A stretch of DNA of 64,000 nt. It comes from Phanerochaete sordida. Taxonomy: Eukaryota > Basidiomycota > Agaricomycetes > Polyporales > Phanerochaetaceae. The stretch spans positions 23,862 through 87,861 of the forward strand of contig BPQB01000113.1 of assembly GCA_019973155.2 (NCBI GenBank), given 5' to 3'. Position 1 is the first letter of the stretch. The number at the start of each line of letters is the position of its first letter. The notes beneath the pieces were generated by a model. The model had not been told where the DNA came from. It made no database searches and saw only the letters and a list, made by a program, of their open reading frames with translations. A program made the position numbers and the translations under genes. This document shows positions 54,682 to 64,000 of this stretch, one piece after another.

Positions 54682-57530
54682 ATGCTTGACGACAGCCCGC
54701 CGGACTCGCCGCATTTTCTTGAGCCTGACATCGCGGAGGATTTCGCAGAGGAATTTGCGGACGACTTCGCGGATGCTGATGATAACCTCATCTCGGCCGA
54801 GGAAGGTCACTCTGACCTTGTGTACAACACCATTCTCAACACATACTGTGAGACATGGGCCGAATTTCATTCCTGGGACCAGGCTACCGCATCTGAAAAG
54901 CTGGCCGGACTCGCCGTCCCTCAGAGCATGGCTGGCGCCGTTGAGTTCGATTACGCCTTCGAGACCGAGGAGGGCTCCGAAGACATGGTTGCGCAGGTCT
55001 TTAAGGACGCCAAGGCCGACGACTCTCTGGGTATCTTCACAGTCTGCGACTGGGATGCAGATGGCCGTCTCGAGAAAAGTGCGAGGCCTGTGCTGAGCAG
55101 ACGCGGGCGTCGGACGCGGAGCCGCAACACCTGTTTCGAAGAGCACGCGTCCTATGAGGCTTGCGCGCCGTCGAACTCTCCCATCTGGTCGAACGATGAC
55201 CTCTCTATTTGTCGCCACGTGAAGTATGGCGACGATCCGAAGTTCAACGCGAGAGGGTATCTTCGCCAGTTCGCAGCCATTCAGTGGCAGCAGCCGACAT
55301 GGCGTGATTTAGACAGTAAGCAAGACGTCTTGTGATTGTCACCTGTAATTATGACATTCCCTCCCAGTGGGCCTTATTGCCGCAAAAACAATACAAAAGC
55401 TTACCGCATGGGCAAGCGAGGATCCGGCTTTCAACAAGGTGCAGATTTTCTGGGATGACATCGGCGCAGCCGGAATTATACCCATGGATCTTCCAGCAAT
55501 GCTTGATCGTCTAAAGCACCGGTGGGTACGTCGTGGACCACGAGTCCCAGTATCTAATGCCCGTGGGGTCAGAGACTGTATCGGCTGGCCATCCAACGGC
55601 TTCAAGTCCGAGCTAGAACAGCTCGTACCGCTCTGGCGCTCAGATAATGAGCCATGGATGTCGTCTCGCGTCGCTGGCGTGCTGGCCTCGTTCTGCCCGA
55701 AAGCTGGCTGCGTACAGTTCGAATGCTTCAACGATCGTAAGCTCTCAGTCGATGTTTGATTCCACGTAGATTCATATTGTATCGCATTTCTAGCCTACCC
55801 CACTGGCTGGACCTCGGGGCGCATGGGAACCACTGAGCTCCGTAATGAAGAGCTGAAGGCCAGATACAGACCTCGCAAACCATGTGGAGTCGACTGCTTT
55901 TTGACTGATAATCCGGACCATCAGGTACGCTTCAGACCCAGTCAGCTCGTTCACGGCAAATTGCTAAATTATCGTCAGGCCCCGGTTGGATGGGACAACA
56001 ATCAAAATACGCATTTACTTGATGAGATGCTAGCCGCAGAGCCCGACGCTGTCCCGTGTATCATATCGCAGATACTTCTCAACGAGGTTCCTTGCTACAG
56101 GGTCTGTCTACCAGTGGACTACCGCACTCGTCTCATGGACACGCCCTGAAATCGGTCTCATCCAGGTGTTCTCTCGACGCGAAGCAAAGATCACAATCAG
56201 CTCTGCAGACGTGAACGCCGCCAGGCCCAGATGGAGTATTACTGTATACATCACTGGTGACACGACCCTTGCTGATTGGACCGTTTGCAGACGATGTCGA
56301 CGCAGACCCCTTGGCTTATACCATGTTCGTTGCCGGCTCTATCTCACTTGCAGCTGACCCGTCGTATCCGTAGGCCTACCCGATGTGATCATGAAGGGCC
56401 GTGCAATAGCCAGAATTGTCGCTGCTTTCGCGAGGGCGTACACTGTCAATGGAACTGTCTCTGCGACCTCAGCTGTGAGTGAGTCCGTGATTCTTCACAA
56501 TGTATACTCCTGATCATGGGTGGGGACCACTGACCGTGACAGGCAACATGCGCTACGGTGGCTGCGAGCACCATGGCCATGGCCAGGCTACGTGTTCGAC
56601 TCGGGGGTGTGCCTTGCTGCATTAGCCCTAACGCTGCGCGCTGATGCAGAGACCCCGCAGCGACCCGTCCAAGCGAGCACCTTGTGACTGCGTTGAGATG
56701 AAGTGGGAGTGCCACCCGATGCTCTGCGACTGCACGAAGCGTCGGTGAGTGTGTGCGCTTGGCATCCACTTGTAGCCTGACTGTTGAGACGTGACCTTCT
56801 CCTTCCTCCCTCGAAGACCGCTCCTCATTGAACGCACCGCGGAGCCGATGTGCAAGAACGTTGAGATACAAAGAGCAAAGCCGGCGGTACGGTCCCTCAA
56901 CGTGAAGTGCGACCACATCTGATCCCTCCGTACCGATTTGCAGGCTATCGAAGTTAAGGCAGCAACATACGGTATGGGAGCGTTCGCGAAACAGACGATA
57001 CGCCGCAAGGAGTTCCTTGGAGGTATATTGCAAGCCTAGTTCTAGCGTTGAAGACGAGTTGAACATTTCTTTGGCACAGAGTATGTTGCCGAATTGTTCC
57101 CGTGGAGAGCTACCTACGTCTCTACTATCGGAGAGTAAGCGTATGTTCCCAGTGCCGAGCCTTTGGCATGGCTCACCGAACTATCTAGGTTCTTGAACAA
57201 GTTCGGCAACAATTACGCATTTTCAGCGAGCAAGACAGTTGTAGCGGATGCAGCAAATGTCGGGAATGAGACGCGGTTCTTCAACCACGCGGAGGACGCG
57301 AACGTCGCGGCCGACAGTAAGTTGCACGCAGCTTCGAGTCGGGTAGTGACTCAGGATGACTTGTTGACAGTCAAACTTGTCAATGGCGATCACAAAGTGG
57401 TATTTTATGCTAGTAAGTGGACGACATACTTCTAGCGAGTCGTGTTCTGAGGTACCTGCCAGCGCGGAATATCAAGAAGGGCGAAGAGATGCTCTTCAAT
57501 TACGGACCTGGCTACTGGAAACGTGATTAG
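54682..57530 (+). CDS. EZH2-like histone H3K27 methyltransferase
   Basis: Catalytic subunit type of Polycomb repressive complex 2. The N-terminus is acidic ([34 protein letters not shown] text). The CXC region has [19 protein letters not shown] then [11 protein letters not shown], and after introns [22 protein letters not shown] and MLCDC. The SET domain reads [74 protein letters not shown] and [21 protein letters not shown] in RFFNH and the Tyr near the end match the SAM and catalytic residues. About eight introns. The CXC splices near 56600-56650 are the least certain part. Divergent from EXO70, convergent with ATG18. Confidence 0.8.
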
Positions 57531-57672
57531 AGGTATGTGCACGCCAAGACGTGTACTACGAGCAAAATAAATTGGTCCCGTTATCGACGAATGAGTGAAC
57601 GATACTACAAATACAGTAATACGTAGGGTATGATTCCAGCGGAGGATAGAGACTTCAGCCTCAAGGTACAGC

Positions 57673-59250
57673 TCATTCGTTCGACGATTCATCGTTAGAG
57701 TCGATGAGACTAGACAGACCGGGTCAGTCGAAATGTCATCACGAGTAGACGACGGCGCGTACCTATATTGCTTCAGCAGCGAGCACTCTCCGCCGTTCTC
57801 AAGATCGATGCTGTAAGAGTAGAAGTAGCCCTCTGACGAAATCACCATGACTTGTGGCATTGTACCGCTCAGCGCGACTATGCACCGTGCGCCGCTAGTG
57901 GGTAGCCTGAGGAAAGCGAAGTCGCGCGACGGCTCCCAGACCTCGGTCAAAGCGCTGGGTAGATATCCGCCCATGGAGGACGTGATATTTTTCGTCAAGT
58001 GTAGAGAGCGACGACGGAGACTCGATCTGTTGTAGTGTCAGTCTAGGACCGCTGAGCTAACGGACTGGTACTGACGATACGCTAGCGCCACTCTTCTTCT
58101 GCTGCTGCGCGTATGCCTCATAGCCCCCGTCTAAACCGTGCGTGCCTTCTCGACTGTCGATGGAGTTCGATGGGCTGGACGGCGACGCTGGCGACTTCGT
58201 ATTCGCAGAATTGGCTCCAGACCCAGACTTCTGCGGACCTAGCTTGAAGATATGGACTGTGTCGTGCGCAGAGCTCACTGCCAGGAGTGTTGAAACGAGG
58301 TTGAAGTTGATAGAATAGATCTTCGCCTCTCGCGTCCCGCGGCGGAACTGGTAGAGTTTCTCTGCTCCGGGAATACTCCAAACTCGAATCACGGTGCCCT
58401 TGTCCGACGCTGTGGCAAGCATGGTACCCGATTGGTTGATGGACAGGAATGATATAGGTGACTTGTGTGCCTGGATGACGTTGGCAGTCGTGAGCGAGCG
58501 CGTAGAGAAGAGTAAGACGTCGCCAGTTTGCGTTGCGGCGGCCGTTGAAGGCTGGCCAGAGTTCGCCTGTGTCAGAGAGGTCGGAGAGGGTACTGGAGAG
58601 GAATATGCAAGGTACGAGTTCTCCGAAGATGGTGACAATGCAACGATCGCTGGAACGCGTTCAGTGCTGAGCTCAGCGTTGAGGGTAAGTCGCGCACCTT
58701 CTGGGTTCGGAGACGTCTCTATGACATGTAGCAACCGCATGTTCGAGATGTCGTAGATGTAAATCTCGACCTCTAGGACTACGACTAGCGTCTTCCGGTT
58801 CAGCTTCACTGCGAGGATCGACGAAGGAAACAAGAGTTCGCATATCATGGATTGCCTCTACGAGGGTTCGGGTTGAGCATCAGGAGTACAACATGAAGTC
58901 GTGCCGCGCACCTTCGTGTTTACAATCTGCAGCTTTCTTGGGCTGGAGTGTGGCTGGTCCGCAGCGCCGACAAGCGCGATGAGTGACGTGCAGAACAGCA
59001 TCTCTACGATTCCCCTAGCACCGTCATCTGCTAGCCATCAGTCAAGCGTCTGGTAATAAAGTCAGGTCAGCGTACTCATAGTGTAGACGCGACCAAATGG
59101 ATCACAGTTCGTGATGCTGTAGCCTTTCCGCGTCCCGACGGAGATGCATCTACGACCATGAGCCAAGGTAGTGCGTGTCCGAAGAGACACTCACGTAAAG
59201 TCCTGGTTGAAGTTTGCAAACAGCATACTGTTGGAGTTTCGTTCTGCCAT
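57673..59250 (-). CDS. ATG18: autophagy protein Atg18 (PROPPIN)
   Basis: PI3P/PI(3,5)P2-binding beta-propeller for autophagosome formation and vacuole shape. It starts [19 protein letters not shown], then [37 protein letters not shown] and [24 protein letters not shown] blades. The lipid-binding signature FRRG is present in [19 protein letters not shown]. After the blade-6 insertion rich in Ser/Asn come [20 protein letters not shown] and [21 protein letters not shown] final intron joins LLKQY to [12 protein letters not shown], giving the typical end. Skipping it would add a wrong 100-residue tail. Confidence 0.95.
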
Positions 59251-59569
59251 CGCGGTCGCTGGGTTGTGTCGTAACGGTCGTGGTGGTCGAGAGCGAATCC
59301 GAGTGAGTATGGCGGGGCAGACGGTGAACGAGCTTGACCAAAGAAAGCAATAAGCAGATAAGATATGCGCTGCTTTGCCGACTTGGATGAACACGGCAAT
59401 AAATTGATAAGCGTCCCCAACTCCCTGTAGGGAAGAAGCAGATAAGATAACTGCCCGCATTGTGTCCTCGTTCGCTGACTCAGCAGAGCTGCAGAGGCCT
59501 ACAAGCAACGCCGCGGTTTCGGCACTTGCATCTTACCTCCACCCTTTGTCTCCGTCCACAACTACAGCC
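59251..59569. promoter_or_regulatory. shared promoter of ATG18 (-) and RAD6 (+)
   Basis: 319 bp between divergent starts. No obvious TATA box. Contains a repeated AGCAGATAAGATA (near 59355 and 59440), two copies about 85 bp apart including GATA cores, which could be GATA-factor sites. GATA factors control nitrogen response and some fungal autophagy genes (inference). Confidence 0.45.
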
Positions 59570-60181
59570 ATGGTACGTTCAGGTCGATATCCGCATCCAC
59601 AGCCTCTACTGATCACTTCGTATAGTCCACAAACTGTCGTCGTCGCCTCATCCGCGATTTCAAGAGGCTCTCGAGCGACCCGCCCGGTGGCATCTCTGGC
59701 AGCCCATGCCCCGACAACATCATGCTTTGGAATGCGGTCATCTTTGGTCCAGGTGAGTCCCACAATATTATGGTTGTAGGTCGTAGCTGACACAGTCATA
59801 GTGGACACGCCGTTCGAGGATGGCACATTCAAACTTCTACTCACCTTCGACGAGAGCTACCCGACAAAGCCACCAACCGTCAAATTCTTGTCGCGGATGT
59901 TCCACCCCAACGTCTACGCGAATGGGGAACTGTGTTTAGACATCCTCCAGAACCGCTGGTCCCCCACATACGACGTCGCCGCCATCCTCACCTCCATTCA
60001 AAGCCTTCTTCACGACCCGAACCCCAACAGCCCAGCGAACGCCGAGGCTGCCCAGCTGTACCGCGAGAACATGAAGGAGTACGTGCGGCGGGTACGTGCC
60101 ACGGTCGAGGAGAGCTGGCTTGACCCCGAGGAGCACGAGAAGATGGAGACGGAGACAGCTCCGCCAGAGTCGGCGGCTTGA
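59570..60181 (+). CDS. RAD6: ubiquitin-conjugating enzyme Rad6/Ubc2
   Basis: E2 enzyme for histone H2B and PCNA ubiquitination and the N-end rule. Exon 1 is just the ATG (59570-59572), then an intron 59573-59625, exon 2 starts [20 protein letters not shown], and after an intron at about 59754-59801 the frame continues [20 protein letters not shown]. The active site Cys is in [37 protein letters not shown] is the Rad6 signature. The protein ends with a short acidic tail ([15 protein letters not shown]), as in yeast Rad6. Confidence 0.96.
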
Positions 60182-61235
60182 TACAGGATCACTCATCGGA
60201 CGTTACGCATATTGGCCGGGCACGAGCATTAATGTAATCTTGTTGTATGTTAGTTCCTCATTCTCTTATACACTCTCACATAGTATGGAATGGTATCCTG
60301 GTTCACAGCGAACAACGGCGCTACACGCGAGGTCCCCTGAACTTGCCATATCGGTACGTTGACTAGGGTCCATCTGCTCCCCTTTCCACAGAGGTCCGCA
60401 TGCAGGAAGGCTTCGGAACATAGCCCTCATGCTTCCGAGATCGCCTTCGCCGTCGGCGGACGAGGGTCAAGGGCGTCGAGGCTTCGGAAAGTGTGGTGGG
60501 AAGCCGACGTCGCCCGCTGAAGATCACCCATTGTGGACGAAGAACGGCGTTCCCCTTGCTGAGTACTCGTCTCCCGCTCCGCACACGTTGCACGAACGTT
60601 GACTCACACACTACTCTTCGATAGGGTGCCAAGCGAAGGTCTTCGTAGGCTTTCGCGTGTGGTCGTGTGACCACGCGCCTCGCTCGTGGTGAGCTAAGGC
60701 GTCCGTTGGCCAAGCTCAAGCTCGAGTAGGGCCACATTTCGCCATAGCTGTCGCCTTGTAGAGCCCTGCTGGACACGGCGATATGTGGTCAGAGTTCTAC
60801 ATCTCCGGAGTCCCGGATGGCGCGAGACACTCTGGACTGCAGTCGGCAGACACGCACTTATGCTGCAACTCGCTCACGATATGCCCACGTCGCGCTGTAA
60901 AGAAATATAGGCCGCTAGACACGATCGGACCTATGCGTAGAACAGGTCATTTGGCCAGTGGATGACTTCGATTGTTGCAAGATGAATAATATCAGTCCGC
61001 TCACGGAGTGCAAGGCTGTATACTGTACAAGCGCGTAAATGCTACACAAATGAGTCCCAGCGAAGGCTACAGCTGTTCATTATACTACAGACTCGAGTGA
61101 TGAAGCAGGTAAAATTGCATATTCAGCCAGGCTATGACAGCTAGCGGTCAGAGATCCGTCGTAACGCGGCGAAATGACCACGACTCACTATCCTAAGTTT
61201 GAACGTGTCGTCAACATCGTCGCGGATGGTTTGAT
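60182..61235. other. intergenic between RAD6 and the MYND protein
   Basis: About 1 kb between two convergent stops. A 137-codon minus frame (60363-60776) is Arg/Ser-rich without a domain. I do not support it as a gene. No RNA gene or repeat recognised. Confidence 0.4.
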
Positions 61236-62399
61236 TCAGCTGACTGCATGATGGCTGAGGTTTAGACCAAGACGCGGGAGAAGATTCGCAGCGACGTACG
61301 CAAGGACGGCTACTGGCGACGGGCACGGCGGGACCATCTTCAACAGCGCAGGCGGAATCCGCTCGAGCGCATGATAGGTGCCGTTGTACCCTGGTGAGTC
61401 GAACTTGAACATGATCTGGACGCCTATGAACTCGGGGCCTTGCTTCTCGATGAGCTTCTGCAGCTGGACGAAGTCTTCCGGGGTTGGCTCGAAGTCGATG
61501 CGTGCGAGCTGGAAGATGCGGCCGCGTCCACGGACAGTGTCGGGGATCGAGGAGCAGGTGACGATCATACGTTTCCGCATGCCTGCTAGGGGATCGTCGT
61601 CGAGCTTCAGGATGCATCGCGCGTACGACTTGATCATGGCACGAAGTGCAGCGTTCGCGAGCATGTACCGGGCGAATCGAGTGTGGGCGTCCTTGTTCGA
61701 CTGTGTTTCGGAGGCGGAAACGCAGTACGCTTTGTGTCTAGGCCTAGGGCAGTACGTCAGCTCGGCGAAGGGTCGAGGGGTAGATCTCCCCACCAGTCCT
61801 GTTTCTGGCACTATGAAAGATGTTAGGGTGCAAAATCTTGACCACAAAACGGCAGCACGAACGAACCTCGGGTCCACAATAGCAAACTTGGAGACACTGC
61901 GGAGGTTGTGAGAGCAATGAGCCCTTTGCCACAAAGACGAAGCGCGCCGACGTACCCTGGAGCAACGCTTCAGCTGCACCTTCTCGCCCGACACCTGCAC
62001 CCTCCCGCACTGCGGCCGTTCGCAGCATATACCCGCTTTGCCACGCTCCCTGAGGTACTCGCGTGTCGCATGCGGCATCTCTGCCACCATGGGCGAGTCA
62101 TGGATCGCGGCTGTCCTCGACGCCTTGATGCTGTCGTAGTCCTTGTTCGAGCGTGGATGCATACGGTTCGTCGCATCGATGAGGTCGATGCCGATGCCGT
62201 CGTCAGGGATGTCTGTCTGTGGCCTTGGGGGCACGCCGAACGCGCCAGCCTGGAGGAAGGACTTCTTCCACGACTCGGGCACTGGGCGGCCTGACGGCAG
62301 CACGTCGGGCAGCAGCGACGCGATGTCCCTGGGGATTGACGGACGCTGTTCCTGCGCCGAGCGGGACGACTGCCCAGGCTGGTTCGGGCGAGCTGGCAT
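61236..62399 (-). CDS. MYND-type zinc-finger protein
   Basis: Start MPARPNQPGQSSRSAQEQRP at 62399. A polar N-terminal half has SWKKSFLQAGAFGVPPRPQT and DLIDATNRMHP. Splicing three exons gives GICCERPQCG, then LKRCSRCLQVCYCGPE, then CQKQDW joined to PRHKAYC, a complete MYND finger (C-x2/4-C...C-x2-C-x4-YC-x3-C...H-x3-C). The C-terminal 170 residues (RFARYMLANAALRAMIKSYA to LNLSHHAVS) have no known domain. MYND fingers bind proline-rich ligands. Specific function unknown. Reading straight through the introns would destroy the finger. Confidence 0.75.
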   Translation of the reverse strand: MPARPNQPGQSSRSAQEQRPSIPRDIASLLPDVLPSGRPVPESWKKSFLQAGAFGVPPRPQTDIPDDGIGIDLIDATNRMHPRSNKDYDSIKASRTAAIHDSPMVAEMPHATREYLRERGKAGICCERPQCGRVQVSGEKVQLKRCSRVRRRASSLWQRAHCSHNLRSVSKFAIVDPRFVRAAVLWSRFCTLTSFIVPETGLVGRSTPRPFAELTYCPRPRHKAYCVSASETQSNKDAHTRFARYMLANAALRAMIKSYARCILKLDDDPLAGMRKRMIVTCSSIPDTVRGRGRIFQLARIDFEPTPEDFVQLQKLIEKQGPEFIGVQIMFKFDSPGYNGTYHALERIPPALLKMVPPCPSPVAVLAYVAANLLPRLGLNLSHHAVS

Positions 62400-62854
62400 A
62401 GTGAGAGTCGCGATGCAAGAACGATAGGGTGGGCGGCACGATGTGGAAGAAGACAAGTGGGATCTAGACAATGCGTGAACTCTATCCCTCCGAGATGGCT
62501 CCTTGTTGCCCACACGGCCGGTTTAGAACCAGACAGTCATTGCACGCCTCCGACGCCTCTCCGAATGGAGGACATAGGGCCACATAGCGACGAGATGGAG
62601 CAGGAAGTGGTCAAAGGAGAATCTAGCGGTAAATCACTAGGGGCGCGCCTACACGCAGATCGTGCTTGGACCGAACGTATTCACGGGATACAGTTGCGTG
62701 TGCAACAATAGTATTTGCTACAAGCTATTGTACATATCCGTCCTCGTGTAACCTAGCTAAAAAGCCAGGCCGAAATAACATTGCGCAGAAGCCACTGAAA
62801 GGCGAAGTGCAAAAGAGACGACATACGACGCCAGATACCAGCGACCGAGTGTAG
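62400..62854. other. intergenic between two minus-strand genes
   Basis: Downstream of ATG101 and upstream of the MYND gene. No frame of interest. Presumed ATG101 3' UTR and MYND-gene promoter. Confidence 0.4.
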
Positions 62855-63721
62855 TCACCCGCTGACCTCGGTCCCGTTCACGTTTACGACGATCTTAACG
62901 GGGAAAGGAGAGATTCCCTGGGCATTCGTGATGAGCGGCACCGCTGAGCGACCTCGTTCCGAGGATGTATGCGTCAGCATGCTCTGTAGACTCTTCTTGA
63001 GAGTGGCAGTCAAGTCTGCATCGTATTTCTGGCGTTCTATACCGTGCGTTAGCCCATTCAAGTATGCCACAATTGTGATATTGTCTTACCTCTTTCCGGG
63101 ATTGGTGGCCGTATTTCCGCGTTCACGACCCTTGTTGCTGGTCCATGAGCGAGCACAAATAGCACCATAAGATGGCTTTACCACTGTTCCCATGGCACTT
63201 CTTCCTGCAATGCGGAATGTCAATGTGACAGACCTCCCTCACGTATACGAGACGTACTTCGCTAACAAGGAACCATGACTTTCTCGACCGTTTCTCCGAG
63301 AAGGTCACAATGAACTGAACCATCATATGAGCAATGATCCGCCTCCCATTCCCAGGAGTGCCACAAACCTGACCCCGTTTGTTCACATCGCTCTCTACGC
63401 CTTTCCAAAATGCATCCACCTTCAGGTCGACAAGCTGCTTGATCTCGGGGTCATCTACCGCAGGCTTTCACAAATATTAGCGCGGCGCAGTACGAGAACC
63501 ACAAGGCACGCACCATGGATACATCGAGAACCTCTCGAATTTCGGGCTTCAACGTCCCAAACAAGCGGTGGAAGAGTATGGAGTGCAGCACAGCGGTGAG
63601 CACATCCCGGGCCGTCCGCCGTTCGAGCGACTAGCTGGCTCTGCGTCAGATTCAGCACTTCTCGTCTCGCTATGCCGCTCACCAGGTCGATCTTGACGAT
63701 GGGTAAGTTTGGGCTCGACAT
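62855..63721 (-). CDS. ATG101: autophagy protein Atg101
   Basis: HORMA-domain partner of Atg13 in the Atg1/ULK initiation complex of fungi that lack Atg29/Atg31. Exon 1 MSSPNLPIVKIDL (63721), then after an intron SLERRTARDVLTAVLHSILF and HRLFGTLKPEIREVLDVSM. Further exons give DPEIKQLVDLKVDAFWKGVE and IVTFSEKRSRKSWF, then YDADLTATLKKSLQSMLTHT, VPLITNAQGISPFPVKIVV and NGTEVSG. Order and length match fungal Atg101. At least five short introns, each GT-AG. Confidence 0.93.
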
Positions 63722-64000
63722 CGTCCGGCCGCAAAGCGTGCGGTGTGAAGGCGGAGGGCAAGCCGTCGTCCTCGCCTTTCCCCGCAAAGCGTGGCCGCAT
63801 CTTATCTCGCTATTCCCTAACGCGGCGCAGCTTGATCGGGGATGGTGCGCCCTCGCAGCGGCACGTGCACCATGATTAGAGAGTTTGCGATTCCGCCCGG
63901 CGGATGCCGAAAGCGTTGCGAAAGCGCCCAGAGCGGTTGCGGTTGCGCGCCGCGCGTCGCGTTCGCTCTTTACCACAGTGCTATGTTCTCCATTTCGCCA
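63722..64000. other. ATG101 upstream region at the window edge
   Basis: The ATG101 frame stays open upstream to an ATG at 63976 without a stop, but the extra 85 residues are low-complexity Ala/Arg text and the family starts near the 63721 ATG. Treated as leader and promoter. Confidence 0.4.

Noticed and set aside
57432..57672. Extended C-terminus of ATG18 in the continuous frame
   Set aside because: The last intron restores the conserved SLIDSNDES end; the extension is intron plus 3' UTR read-through.
60363..60776. 137-codon minus-strand frame between RAD6 and the MYND gene
   Set aside because: Arg/Ser-rich, no domain, no splice-supported extension, and located between two convergent genes.
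1..64000. CRISPR arrays, bacterial operons or phage features
   Set aside because: Nothing of the kind is present; intron-rich genes show a eukaryotic nuclear genome.

Overview
This is a eukaryotic nuclear window, most likely from an Agaricomycete (mushroom-forming basidiomycete, possibly a wood-decay polypore). The support is intron-dense genes with 45-70 nt GT-AG introns, GC-rich exons, very short exons, two genes of the basidiomycete-typical DUF6533 type, a Ty1/copia element, and fungal versions of Tup1, Num1/ApsA, Atg101 and Atg18. All spliced models were built by eye from reading frames and splice signals.

Layout. 1-315: tail of an unrecognised gene. 562-2328 (+): alpha/beta hydrolase ending in a peroxisomal signal. 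2655-5684 (-): TUP1 corepressor with a long upstream region. 7141-8364 (+): SAP30BP/HCNGP-like protein. 8585-9472 (-): hypothetical protein with a TATA box. 10320-12643 (+): secreted GH27 alpha-galactosidase. 13053-13624 (+): SmD1. 14187-15798 (+): mitochondrial asparaginyl-tRNA synthetase. 16147-19297 (+): large coiled-coil protein. 19350-21830 (+): MED25-like gene whose N-terminal part looks broken. 22468-23503 (+): BUD13. 23685-24095 (-): small protein, divergent from SEC24 (24272-27602, +). 27894-33346 (+): NUM1/ApsA-type cortical PH protein. 33821-35367 (+): mitochondrial methionyl-tRNA formyltransferase.

36742-41782 is a complete, apparently young copia retrotransposon: two 396-bp LTRs, a 5-bp target duplication and a 1354-aa Gag-Pol on the minus strand. 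From about 42.2 to 54.3 kb the region is rearranged. An intact convergent pair (TMEM242-like, + and EXO70, -) sits at the right end. Two degraded copies of the same junction lie to its left (about 42.2-44.3 kb and 47.6-48.1 kb), alternating with two DUF6533 membrane-protein genes. The leftmost TMEM242 copy is a pseudogene interrupted by a foreign gene fragment.

The right end returns to tightly packed housekeeping genes: an EZH2-like H3K27 methyltransferase (54682-57530, +), ATG18 (57673-59250, -), RAD6/UBC2 (59570-60181, +), a MYND-finger protein (61236-62399, -) and ATG101 (62855-63721, -). The functions are mixed: transcription and chromatin (TUP1, EZH2, MED25-like, SAP30BP-like), RNA processing (SmD1, BUD13), mitochondrial translation (NARS2, FMT), vesicle traffic and polarity (SEC24, EXO70, NUM1) and autophagy (ATG18, ATG101). 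There is no obvious metabolic cluster. The points most worth following are the array of dynein-light-chain-like QT motifs in the NUM1 protein, the serial TMEM242-EXO70 junction duplication with a captured gene fragment, the half-tRNA primer site of the retrotransposon, and the partly decayed MED25 locus.
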